From: Eopsaltria australis
Lineage: Eukaryota; Chordata; Aves; Passeriformes; Petroicidae
Direction of reading: 5' to 3'
DNA: 64,000 nt
NCBI GenBank assembly: GCA_034509425.1
Contig: JAVTVJ010000032.1
Coordinates: 5,405,501 to 5,469,500 of the forward strand
Shown here: piece after piece, positions 45,733 to 57,845 of the stretch
Numbering within the stretch: position 1 is the stretch's first letter
Layout: the number at the start of each line of letters is the position of its first letter
Translations under genes and position numbers: made by a program
Notes under the pieces: generated by a model
The model's database searches: none
What the model was told of the DNA's origin: nothing
Seen by the model: only the letters and a program-made list of their open reading frames with translations

Positions 45733-46341
45733 TATTAAAAATAATAAGTGTTCCTCGTGGCTTCGCGGCCTCGTGGTCACCTGCTGGATGGTTGCCTCAG
45801 CCGCCCGGGCGCCACCAGGGCTAAGGTTTCCCTGCCCACAGCAACGCTAATCCCAAGTGCTGAGGTTTCGGTGTTCGCAAGCGTGGGTTCTTGCTACCAG
45901 TAGCTGCGAAATCAAGACAATAAGGAGCGGCGACTATGCTGGGCAACAGGAACGTTTATTGATCCTCGTCCCAAGCACAATGGCGCTGGACAAGGCTGTG
46001 CAGGGACGGATAAACAACTCAGGCAACCAATCACGGCAGAGCAAGGGGGAGGAGTTGGGGCGGGGAGAGGAATCACAAACCAACCGGGAGTAAGGGAGGG
46101 AGGGAAAAAGGTTCAGGGACCAATCCGAGAAGCACCTGCACGGAGCTTTCCAGAAACAGGGGAGGATACAAAACTTGACAGACAACACAACTAACAAATT
46201 AACAATAAGAGGCGTAACCTAGACTAAATGGACTAAACCAAGGTCGGGATGGCTCCCGGGGGATTCTTTCCACGAGATGGTTTCACCCACCACCCTTCCT
46301 TCCGGGAGCCCGGGGCCGACGTTGCCATGACAACTGCAACA
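45733..46341 (-). repeat. 5' LTR of the provirus
   Basis: This 609-bp LTR serves as the provirus promoter in minus orientation. It is identical to the 3' LTR except for three substitutions (for example at 45752 and 46184) and a 1-bp deletion next to the third, in 'gcgctgg' against 'gcgcccgg'. It carries the same X-box (46321-46334), CCAAT boxes, TATA-like element and AATAAA signal. It ends TA rather than CA, followed by AG and the primer binding site. Confidence 0.96.
46321..46334 (-). promoter_or_regulatory. RFX X-box-like palindrome in U3 (5' LTR)
   Basis: The copy of GTTGCCATGACAAC in the promoter LTR, unchanged relative to the 3' LTR copy. It sits about eight bases inside the proviral edge. 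Confidence 0.6.
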
Positions 46342-46347
46342 TTACTC
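46342..46347. repeat. Target-site duplication, right copy
   Basis: TTACTC directly follows the end of the right LTR and matches the copy at 38517-38522 exactly. Confidence 0.93.
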
Positions 46348-49300
46348 TTGTGAAACAATCTCTCCTTTCCTTGGATTATCTGAATATCATTTGCAACTGC
46401 TGGAATTTCAGCCCTTCTCTCTAAAGCATGGACAGGCAGAGCTGCCCATCGGACTCCAGCTGAGGTCACATTAGGACTAGGTGGTGTTAATTTTTGCTTG
46501 ACTCCAATGGGACTATTTTGGCCAATTTAAGACATTTTTTAAAACAGCAAGATCTTTGGCACAGTGAAGATGACTTGTCTTGGGCTGGGAAAGTCAAGAC
46601 TTACTAACTTAATATTTTTTTCCTTTTATTTGCTTGATGTTTTAAGCAGTAAGATCAATTTTATGAAAATGGAGCTCTGTGAAACGCTAGAAAGTATTTC
46701 AAGGTTTTGTTCAGAATTTATCTTTTAAAAGAGATTAATAATTTCTTGTCTTCTCCCTCAGTTTGTAGAAATAGATCTCACAGTAGAAAATTTTACTGCT
46801 TGGCCATCCAGTCCTCTGTACCCTGCAGGAAAAAAGCTATTTTTTGAACAAGCTGTTATAGATATTAGACTTACAATGTCTCTATGTCTGATAAGAAAGG
46901 GAAAGATGAGTGCAGGCAAGCAGCTGAACTAACTGGAAGACAGAAAAACAGAAAGTAAAGCTCTTTTGCATTGTGGCTGTAGAGATGGCTCAGCATTTAA
47001 TGTTGGGCATTAGTGCTCAGCACTTAAATGTATGCTTGAACTGTAATTTCTGGTTACTAAAGGATTTTCTGGCCGAGGAATTGGGTGTGTGTCTGGCAAG
47101 TGTCCTTCAAACTTCTGTCACAAGACAGAAACTATCTTCTGGCCTGCTTGAAGTTTGAATTTTTTCACATACACTTGTAGATTTTTAGCTGAAATACTGA
47201 ACATATGTTTGAATTCTGTTCATCTTTTCTTCAGCTGGTAAAGAGAAATGAGTAAAATGAAAACAGTTTTTCTTTTTAATAAGAGAGGATTAATTTTTCT
47301 ACCTAGCAGAAAAGTATTGAGTTATGCCATTTCATGAGAAAGTCAGTTCTCAGTAATGAAAGTGTTTTTCCTTTTATGTGATAAGATGGGCGGACTATAA
47401 AGTAGCTATAAAAAAGGAAGAATAGGAAATATATTGCTATAAAGAGCAACACCGTGTGCTTTTTGTTAGGATTGTTTTGTAAAACCAACTTGCTGGAAGT
47501 AATCCACAAATAGGCTTAAAAAATAAGCCTCAGAATTTTATTCTGAATATCTCATCAACAACAATAAGGAGAACATTATGCATATTGATGGAGACAAATC
47601 TTTGTGTCAAGTATTCACTGTAGTTTCAGAGCTGTTGCGTTTTTAAAATGTTAGATGTTTGCAAAACATCTTCGGACCTCTATTTTGAACTCTTATGAGA
47701 AGGTTTCCCATGATTTCTATTCATTAACGTGAAAAAGGCAATCAGCCACATACATTTAGATAACCAAAGCTACAAGAAGCATCTGTTTTCCAGACATCTC
47801 TGTGTTGTACGTGACCTATGGTCCGATTTGGCTGAAATCTGATAGCGTTGTATAATTTCGCATGCCATCATTAGAACATTCCTCCGAGGGGCAAAGGAAC
47901 AGGCCCCGAGCCTGGGAGCGGCATCTTTGGGTGATCTTCCTGCTCTTAAGGAAGCTCCATGCAGAATCACATCCAGCACATGTGGAGCAGTGCCCTGAGG
48001 ATGGGCACGCAGGTTTTGGCGGGCAGGCATGAGCTGGCCTGCATGCTGAGCACACAGGAGCCCTGTAACAGTGCTAGAGCAGTGATCAGCATGTCCCAGG
48101 GCAAGGTTTAATAGCTGTGGTTCACTCAACCACAGCAACTGTCCCAGCACACAGGCTTGCACAATGGTTTGCAAAGGCACACAGAGACATCCCTTCTTCC
48201 AGCTGCACCAGGCCTACACATGACATGGAGAGAGAATGCAGACCATGTGTATGTCAGCCAGCACCATGATGCATTAGGAGTGGATCAATACATCTACTGT
48301 TAGGTGCTGAGCCTCCTACGTCTTCAATAAACCTGGTCTGAAGTTCTGACTCAGACTAGGTCTAATGGGGTGCTCTGGACTAAATGCCTCTGGCGCACAC
48401 GTGGTCAGAAACTGTCTGATGTTGGGTTTGGGCACTGCGGCTTGGATCCCCGCATGAGGATGGAGCACATTTGGGGAGCACCTGGTGTGGGGCTTGAGAT
48501 TCAGCTTCTCTGAAGGAAATACAGTTTGTATATACAAGACACATTCCTTTTACACGACGACGTGCAGCAAGTGTGACTGACTGGGGAATTTGATTCAAAA
48601 CTTCTTTAGGGGTTCAAGCCAAAACCTCAGTGTAGACACAGCCTAATTAATTTTCTAATAATATTTGCTTGCTTGTTCAACATTTCCTTCAGGTCAACAT
48701 AGCAAGATGTGTACAATTTATGTACAACTCAAAATCCAGTGTCATTCCACGTGCTTTCTCTTGAAAGAGGATGTAAGAGTAGTTAGAAATTGAAGAATGG
48801 GCCATAATGAGCTGGAAAAATCGAAATTTTTCTTTCAATGGCTTCCTCTGGAAAGTAATGTGAACTGTGTCAATATGAATTTTACTTACATTGTGATGCT
48901 GCATAAGTAATGGGTTTAAATTCCAGGGAAACAACTCAAGCTCTCAGAAATCCTGAAATTGTGGCTACCACTGCAACATGATTGTTTACACAAATTTAAA
49001 AGTTATACTTTTGTGAATTTTTCCATGTGGTACACAGAGGAGTTTGGACAAGAAAGTAACTTGATTGTAAAAAACCTACTAAAATTTCTTTAATGCTTAG
49101 CAGCCTCTACCTTTACAAATTTGGGAAAAATGCAACAGCAGAAAATTTAAAAGTACATGTTTTAATTGAAACCATAATTTCTAATCAACACTGAGAATTA
49201 TGCCTGGTATGGAAGGAATGCAAATTATATCCACTGATATTGAAATAAGAAAGAATCAACTAGAAAACAAGTTTCAAGCTAATCCTTTTATTTGTGATTC

Positions 49301-52300
49301 AAATCAAATCCGAACCAGTAATGCCTGAAAGCTGTTATCACTGGGATGACCATTCCCTGATAAAGGTGATGCCAGGCTGATTTCCCTGAAGACTGACGTG
49401 TGCATCACAAAACTCCAACCCACTGTCACCACACCTAACAAGTAACTCAGGTATCTGGACAGTAAGCAGGTGGAGGAGCATGGAGACAGGAAACACCTTC
49501 TCAACCTGCTGATGCTTTCATTTGAGATGTGGGCAGAAAGGTGAGACAACATACACAAACCTGTAGTACTGAAATGCTCAGCATGGCACCTTCTCTCTGA
49601 GTTAAATCTCATGGCTCTCCCAATCTCTCACCTTTCATAGCTATGCCATTCCTTTTTTCAAACAAATAAATAATTTATTTGCATACAGATTGCATGAAAA
49701 TTGAATAATAGAGTAATACGTTAAAGCAACTAACCAATTTTTAGTACTATGCAGTGAAGTTATAAAGTAGTAGTTGTAAACATTTTTCATAAGTTCCAAC
49801 ATAAAAAGCATATCTGTAAGAGTAACTTAGATCTTACCTACCATGCAAATCCTCCGGTGAAGACTTCAAAAAATAGGAAAAAGGGGAGAAAAAGTCTATG
49901 TAACATTACAATAAATTCCAAATTTTTGCCTCATGTTTTATTAATCAGGAGTACTTTTATGATCTGACATGAGGCAATTCTAGGTTTACATCCTAGTACA
50001 TGAGGATAAAAGTCTTTAAACCTATGCTGTCTACAGGTCTCGTGGCAGAGTTATTATTTTGAAGTCACCACTCCAGATGACAGCAATCTAATGTGTTACC
50101 AACCAAACAAATATAAACGAGAAGGATTTTTTAAAAACCCACCATAAATAATCTTCTGTAGCAATATTGAAAGTGTTTTGAAGCAACAGTTCATTCCTTA
50201 CTCAGAAAGCTGGAGGCTGCAAAGGTCTCCTAGATTACCATAGTAACTAAAAGAATAATTTAAATCTGCCTTTTAAAGGGTTGTAAATAATGCAAGCGTA
50301 ATATCAGTCGCTGCGCATTGCCATTTCACAAGCTTCAGAAGACGATTTGAAGAAGACTGTGGTATCACAATTCCTCTTGTAAGGAATTCCATCATAATAA
50401 AATGTTGTGTCCAAATCTCTCCCTTTCTCTGTTGTTTTTTTTCTGGTTCTATTTGATGAGAAATGAGAACTTGTACAACAGGCTTAATTTACATGTCTCT
50501 TTGGGAACCTGAAATGGTTGTAGACATCTACTTCTCTTTTTTCCCAAAAAACCATCATCCTAAAGGACTGAGAATGTATGTATGTACCAAATGTTGAAGG
50601 ATCTTCTGGAAGCGTTACAGTGCTAGTACACAGCTGTAAACTGCGTGTAAGGGTCTTCTGCATTATCTGCAATAGTGGGAACACACAGCTACATGGGTGC
50701 TGCTTTCAATATTATTAAAAATACCAGCCAAAAAAATATTTTAGGTGGGGACTTCAATATACAGATGAAATGGCAATGATGATCTTGTACAGGCTGCTAT
50801 AAGAAAAAAGGGACATAAAATTCTGATCTTGAGTGCTGGAAAGAAAATTATAGCAGGCCAAGAAATTTCTGAAGAACCACAAAGATAGCCTTTTTTGGGA
50901 TGTAGAAAGTAGATACTTATGACTCCCTTTGACTGCAATCAGATGGTTCTGTGTCTCTTGGGTCAACCTCTCATTGTCACGGTTATTGTGATAGGAATGA
51001 GAAAAATGCCTTCTGAAAGCAAGCTGAAAATCATTAGCAAATTGAGTAAAATGATGCTTAGAAATTATTTTTTTTTTAGCAAACAACCTATACACGTTTT
51101 TGTCTCATCTAACTACAGGGTTGGTTTTTGGATTTTCCCTTTTCAAATACAGGAAAGGCACAAATCCAGTATATATCCTTAAGACAGCTCAGCATGTATG
51201 GGGATCTGGAAAAAACTGTTTTCTTTCCGGAGCCTCTGTCACTCACATTCATCTTTCCCCTGGAGAATACGTCTTTTCTCAAAACCATCATTGTATCTGT
51301 GCTCTCTGACTCTGGCTTAGTGTACTGCTTGTTAGCTTCTTTGCAGGGCCTAGAAATAAAGTCTTCCTTTTGCTTAGACTTTTCTTGAGCTCAGGCAGCC
51401 TGATGCACTGAGAATATATACCTGTGGTGTGTGTGCCAAGGCTGTTTGGCCATGATCCAGGTAGCTTTTATGTCTTGTCCTAAGGGGAAATGTGCCTTTG
51501 CTGCCTTTTCTTCCTGACATATGAGGCACCATCTCAGGAAACCTATACCTAAGATAGTAAACCAGTAATATTTACCACTAATATTTGCTGTATTTATTGC
51601 AGGCTCAATGGGAGCAAGTAGGAAAATCCTTTAGGATAGAGATATGCATCCATATTATTAGACAGGGAGGAAAAAGGATGGTGTGACAGACGATCTTTTC
51701 ATATCTATTCAATACAAAGAATAAACTTATGTGCAGATTATTAAGGCATGAGTCTTTGTTTGTATTGCAGTATTGGTAGGAAGTGTGTACAAACTCTATG
51801 ATGGTTCAGGCAGGTAAAGTGTAAAAGAAATCAAATGGTATAGGATTGGTGTTAGTCCTTATCAAAATACACAGACCTCTCTAGGTGGGCACAGAAGTCT
51901 TAGAAGAGAATGAACACACATTGTTCTAATCAATAACACAAACAAGAGGATTAACTTTAATGTAATTTGTGACTTGATAGCATTATTTTAAATGAATATA
52001 ATCCTTAGCCTACTAAATTTTAGTCTAACATTACATTGAATTCATAGCACTTGCTTTGCGCTTTGAGGAGGCAAAGTGCTGTGAAGTATTGATCATGCAG
52101 CAAAAAGATGGCATTGAGTATTCAAAAAGACCATGGTAGTTTTCTTGGCTAGTAAAAATGTATCAGTCTCCCAGCTCTTGTTTTTGGCAATGAGAAAATG
52201 AAACCCAAAACTCAGATTTCCACCAAGTTAGTAATTCCATATAATCCTCAGATTTCCAAATTCATTAGAAAGATCTGTAACAGAAATAGTTCTGCAACAA

Positions 52301-52798
52301 CCCACTCAATTAATACACAGTGCATTCTTTTATTATCCAGTGATTTAATATCCATTTTGCCTGACTCATTTTTCCTGTGGTGCCACTCTTACTTTGCATT
52401 ATTGTTCCACCAGATTGAATTTGTTTTGTGGAGAACTCAAGTGCCACAGCAATGGGACATTTACTAATGATAGGTAAGACAACACAATAAGAAGGGCTAG
52501 GTTCTGATGACCTTTGTTGTTACCTAGGAATTCACATGGTTGCAATTTTTAGCTGCAGCTGGATTTGCAATCCAGTTTTAAATCTAATGAGAATTTACAG
52601 AAATATTCTTATATAATTTCAACCCTACCTAGCTCTCTTAAGATATGTTGCTCTACAAAATAAACATCCCTTTAAAGATGAGTGATTTATCCATAAGATT
52701 AAGCCAAATGAATTTATATTGTATATTTATATAGTATCTGAGATAATATAGTTGAGCATCACAAACCAAAACTGAACTTCCCCTGGTGAAGTACCATG

Positions 52799-52825
52799 TT
52801 TCCATAATGTTTCCATAATGTTTCC
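52799..52825. repeat. 11-bp tandem repeat, 2.5 copies
   Basis: The unit TTTCCATAATG occurs twice in tandem, followed by a partial third TTTCC. Confidence 0.9.
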
Positions 52826-53654
52826 AGGGGAAACAAGTTTCACAGCTGCATTTTTCAAAAGCTAGTTTTGTTGATTTAGGGATTTTATTTCCCAATAAGA
52901 CCCTATTTAAGATGCTATCATAAACAAGGTTTTTACCTGGGTTAGCAGAGGACTTCTACTGTTAAGTTCTTTTGCACTATGTTGGTTAAAAACAAATAGG
53001 ACACTCAACAAATATGAGAGAGGAGCCAAGGATAAAATGCTCTTCAGATTTGAAAAACAAAGTAGAGAAGGACAATCAAGTATAAAGGCATACATTCAAC
53101 ATACTTAAGGCACTGTTTGTACCCTACATGCTGTAAATTTCGTCCAGACTAGCCAAATCACAATCAGAATGCTGCCAAATGAGATTTTTATTCCATATGT
53201 AACATCTGTACAAGATATGAAATCAAGTACAAGATTTCCCTGTTTACTGATAGATACTCCTTAAGTTAACCCACAGATGCACTGCTTCTTCACAGTGTAG
53301 TGTTGAATTCATCCACATGAAAGCATTTATATTATTTGTACATTAGTGGTGAATTATGTAGATGTGAAAGCATGTATCCCTTTCCCATTTGCTGCTTCAC
53401 TTTGTATTGCTCTATTGATTTGGAAATAAAAACTCTTCTGGTGTTGCCCAAATGCGTTGCTTAGTTCCAGTTCCATGTTCTGCCAGGGTCACCCAATGTG
53501 ACTGTCTCATCTGCAGCTCCTAAATGGTCGCTACAAGCCTTTTCTCTCTGATAACAGATAGATTTCTAATACCCAATTCAGATGGCAATTGGAACTGGAG
53601 CACTCAGAATCACCTGCCTGTGAGTCTGCTTCATTGCAGTTGAAAAACTTCTGC

Positions 53655-53690
53655 TTTATTTTTTTTTATTTTTTTATTTTTTTATTTTAA
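53655..53690. repeat. T-rich simple repeat (T-tracts separated by single A)
   Basis: T-tracts of 7 to 9 bases separated by single A residues over about 35 bp, a slippage-prone simple repeat. Confidence 0.8.
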
Positions 53691-53789
53691 TGGATTAAAA
53701 CACTTAAATGGGTTAGCTGCCTCTTGTTTTCAACAGTCATTTTTCATGTCAGAATTTACATTACTTACTTCATTAAGTCAGGTCATGAG

Positions 53790-55155
53790 GTTATGCAGGG
53801 CAGAAAATTAGAAGACCTTGAGTCCAACTAGAACTTAATCTGGTTACTGCCATAAAAGATAATAAAAAATGTTTCTATAAATACATTAGCAACAAAAGGA
53901 GCACTAAGGAGAATCTCTTTTTTTTTTTGGATGCGAAGGGAAACACAGTGACTAAGGATGAGAAAATGCCAGAGGTACTTAATGCCTTCTTTTCCTCAGT
54001 CTCTAGTAGTAAGACCAGTTGTTCTCTGGCACCCAGCCCTCTGAGCTGGAAGATGGACAGCAGAATGAAGCCCTCATAATCCAAGGGAAAATAGTCAGTG
54101 AGATGCTATACCACTTAGAGACACACAAATCTATGAGCCATGATGGGATGCATCCCAGGGTATTGAGTGAATTGGCAGAAATGTTGACTGAGCCACTTCC
54201 CACTCTGTATAATAAGTCCTGGTGAATGAGAGAGGTCCCTGTTGACTGCAGACTACCCAGTGTGACACCCAGATGTAAGAAGAGTTGGAAGGAGGAGCCA
54301 GGGAACTACAGACCTGTCAGTATGACCTGGATATTAGTGAAGGTCATGGAGCAGATCATCCTGAGCACCACGTGCTGCATCCAGCACATGTAGGGCAGCC
54401 AAGAGATCAGGCCCAGCCAACACTGGTTCATGAAGGTTAGGTCCTCCTTGGCCAGCCTGATCTCATCCTGTGACAAGGTGATCCATCTAGTGGATGAGGG
54501 AAACGCTGTGGATGTTGTTTGCCCGTACTCCAGTAAAGCCTTTGAAATGGCTTCCCACAGCATTCTCCTGGAAAAAACAGCTGCTCATAGCTTGGACAGG
54601 TGCAGTGATTGTCTCTCTGTACTTGGCACTGGTGAGGTCTCACCTCCAATTCTGTGTTCAGTTCTGGGCCCCTCACTACAAAAAAGACACTGAGGAGCTG
54701 GAGCATGTCCAGAGAGGGGCAATGAAGCTGGTGAAGGGGCTGGAGCACAAGTCCTATTAGGAATAGCTGAGGGAGCTGAGGTTCTTTAGCTGGAGAAAAG
54801 GAGGCTCAGGGGAGAACTTACCACTCTGTACAACTGCCTGAAAGGAGAGGGTAGCCAGGTCGGGATTGGTCTTCTCTCGCAGGCAGCTAGAGACAGGACA
54901 AGACAAAATGGCCTCAAGGCATGCCAGGGGAGATTTAGATTGGATATTAAGAAAAATCTCTGCATGGAAAGGTTGTCAAGCATTGGATCCAGCTGCCCAT
55001 AGGAATGGTTGAGTCAGTGTCCCTGAAGGTATTTAAAAGACTGTAGATGTGGCACTTAGGTACATGGTTTATTGGTGGACTTGGAAGTGTTGGGTTAGCA
55101 GGTGGACTTGAAGATCTTAAAGGTCTCCTTGAAACCTAAATGATTCTATGATTAT
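53790..55155 (+). mobile_element. CR1 LINE remnant with internal ORF2 deletion
   Basis: Plus-strand translation first gives VQLELNL followed by KDNKKCFYKYI, the linker before the CR1 reverse transcriptase. It then continues as a decayed RT N-terminal region to about 54,600 ([12 protein letters not shown], then AAHSLDR). It jumps directly to the ORF2 C-terminal part ([35 protein letters not shown]). The catalytic middle of RT is missing. The 3' UTR follows and ends at about 55,155 with 'aaatgattctatgatta'. Several stops and frameshifts are present, and the copy is 5'-truncated. An internal T-tract near 53,920 interrupts it. Confidence 0.93.
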
Positions 55156-57770
55156 GTTGATTTTGTACCTTTTTGCTTCCAGAAACTCTCACCTGGCTTT
55201 TTTACCCCATAACTGAGGCTCAGATAGCTAGGAGGGCACCTATTCTTGTCAATGCATTGCATGTAGAAGGAAATTAATTATTTAAACTTATTCATTTGCA
55301 GAAGTACTGTATAGGTATAAAATTCTGACATAACTCCTGTGAAGTTGTGCCAGTAGCTCTAGGGATCTGTTAAGTTTTCATAGAACATATCCCTATAAGA
55401 GCCATTTGCACAATTTAAAAAATTGCTATAGTTTACTAGATATCTGGATTAGTTCTGTAGTTCAAATGATAAACTATAAAAATATTTGCATATTTTTCCT
55501 GGATATTTTTTAAATCAAAGTTCTTAAACAACTATCATTCTTGACATGCAATGGGAGAAATGCTGAAAATGTATACTAAATTAAAGAAGAAATCCCTATT
55601 CCAGAAAAAAACCCCAAACCTACAAAAAAACCTGGAAAGCAAACGTGTGTTTTTAAATTCATCACTATTCAGCAAACCATTTAAACATACCAAAGCTCCA
55701 CTGGAACTTCAAGACATACTTAAGTGGTCTGAGAAATAGCAATAAACTTAAACAAATCCCTAAAGTTAAGTGCTTTGTTGAAACAGAATTCAATGTTGCA
55801 ATTCCCACCCTGTAAATTATTAAATAGATGTAGGTGAAACTGTAAAGTATGAACTTCTGCAACCTTTCTAATGGGTCTAAGGAAACTTCTCTGGCAAGGA
55901 CTAACAATATTTTTAAATATGTGAGCTGTCATTTTACAGAGTTACGTGGTTGGGTTACATTTAGGCACAAAAATGGTATTTTTAAAAAGGCATGTGGTGA
56001 AAGAGATACACAATGAACTTTTGTATAAAAGTAAAAAGAATGTTTTTTTAAATACAACTTCTTCAGCAGAGAACCTGCAGCACTAAATTCGGCCCTGTTT
56101 TATATAATGTCATTGCCATAGGACAAAGTCTGATCTCTTGATGCTATGAGATTAGGTGAATGTGGCCTGGGTGTAAATCCTGTTTTAATGCACCCCTGGT
56201 TGGATTATTGCTGTTGTCTCTACTGGCCTTAAAAAGCTATAGGGTAAAACACACCTGAAATATGTTCTGCTATATTTGAGTTGCAAAACATTTGGATCTT
56301 ACCAAATGACAATATGTTTTATGCTAAAGCTTATGATCTCCTTGTGCTTTATGCTACTTATATTTTAGCTTATGCTAAACATGCTTATGATCTATATAAA
56401 GCATCAAGATGGAAAAGAAATACAATTGGTTAATTCTAACCAGGGAATGTTTGCTGGATAGATTGCATGGGAGGGAAAAAAAAAAAAAAAAGTGATGAAC
56501 TTCAGGGAGAAGGATTATTTTCTTTTTAAAGCTTCTTAATGCAGTATGCCTCCTCCCAAAGGGAATGACTCATTATAAGACCTTCTCTTGACAAAGAATA
56601 GTTAATTGTCACTCTAAAAATTACCCTGTTGTTTATGTATTTCTCATTAGAATCTGATTACACTCCATTTGCCTAAACAGGCAATGGTAGCGCCAATATT
56701 CATCTGTGAAACTCTAAAAGAGCTAATTACCCAAAGCTTAGACTAATTGTCAGCATAAAGGACAGAGAACACGGCTTTGAAGTAGAAAGCGTTAAGAGAA
56801 ACTGCCAGTCGTTCAAAGATAGCCACTTGGATATGTAGATCGACAGGATTTCATTAGCATGTAAAGCTTTTACTGGGCAGAAAGCCACCCCGGTTAAAAA
56901 ATGAAATGAGGAAATGAGAAAATAGAAAATCAATTTGTAAAGACTCAGGTGGGGAAACAAAGTAATTAATGACAGGGATTGAAAGTAGCAAGAAAAGAAA
57001 AAGTTACTTGCTGGAATAGTAGCAGGCAAACGGATTAAATGCAGTAAAAGGACACTTCACATAAATATTAGGACGGAAAGCAAGGAAGAATCTTACCTCA
57101 AGTACACATGAAATACAGTAGACAAACAGTGCAACAGATTTCTGGTATTTGGAACAAAGGGATTATGTATCCATACGAGAAAGAGGGAGAAAAATTTCAC
57201 CTGCAAGAAAGCAAGCAGGCCAGGTTCTGCTCAAATCAAACTTCAGTCCTAACAGAGTTAGACAAGAACCTGTCTTCAGGCGCTAATAAGGCATTTTCCT
57301 AGGTCGTGGGTAATTTCAGCAGACTATTGTCAAAGTTGCATCAGTTTTGAAAAGCTTGAAAGGGCTTGTTGAATAAACTAATGGTGTTATTTTAACCATA
57401 GTAAAGAGATTGCTAATTCTGGATCTTATTAGCAAAAATTAGAGGTTAAAATACCATTAAGATCTGTCAATACAGCATCCAAGAAAGTAGCTACTATAGT
57501 TCTTTTGCTGGGCTGTTTGTGTCTGTGCTTTCCTCCTTTGTTTTGAAAACTGTGTGATTCCAAGTGCTACAGACAACTGTGTTCACATGACAGCCATTGA
57601 TTCCTTCAAAGCTTCCCAGTCAATACAGCAATAACTCTTTGATTTAAAAGAACTTCCATTATACAAAATTAACATTACACGGATTAAAAACTGACTCGCT
57701 GTTTGATCTCCAGATGTTATTGTTAATGGAAAGACATAAACAAAAGAAGTTACTGTAATTATTTTTTCCC
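55156..57770. other. Non-coding stretch, no gene recognised
   Basis: AT-rich sequence with an A-tract of 16 at 56476-56491 and no recognisable gene or repeat. Confidence 0.4.
56476..56491. repeat. Poly-A tract (16 A)
   Basis: An uninterrupted run of 16 A with no retroposon body or flanking duplication visible. Confidence 0.85.
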
Positions 57771-57771
57771 C

Positions 57772-57845
57772 AGAAACTTATTTTTGTGCTTAATACTTTT
57801 ATCAATGATCTAGACAACATAAAATATTATGACAAAGTTTGCAGA
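57772..57845 (+). mobile_element. Old CR1-type LINE RT scrap
   Basis: A plus frame reads VLNTFINDLDN, then with decay a stretch matching the 'FADD' region ('aaagtttgcagatgg'). This is the conserved RT segment FNIFINDLDE...KFADDT of CR1 ORF2. The surrounding sequence has decayed beyond recognition, so this is an old insertion. Confidence 0.65.

Larger units (their letters stand above)
38523..46341 (-). mobile_element. ERVK-like (beta-like) endogenous provirus, env-defective
   Basis: A complete proviral unit of about 7.8 kb lies on the minus strand between identical TTACTC target-site copies. In transcription order it holds the 5' LTR (46341-45733), a tRNA-Lys-type primer binding site, a leader with a splice donor and a 698-residue gag. 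It continues with a protease frame, an RT-RNase H-integrase frame, an env remnant, a polypurine tract and the 3' LTR (39132-38523). Gag, pro and pol lie in successive -1 frames with slippery heptamers, as in betaretroviruses. The body is GC- and CpG-rich against AT-rich host DNA, a sign that methylation decay has barely begun. LTR divergence is 3 substitutions plus one 1-bp indel. Env carries a large deletion. By family knowledge such a copy could make Gag and Pol products but no functional Env. Confidence 0.97.
46348..53789. other. Non-coding stretch to the right of the provirus
   Basis: AT-rich sequence without recognised exons, RNA genes or clear repeats, apart from an 11-bp tandem repeat at 52799-52825 and a T-rich simple repeat at 53655-53690. 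A GC-richer patch at about 47,880-48,130 has short open frames on the minus strand without domains. Confidence 0.4.
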
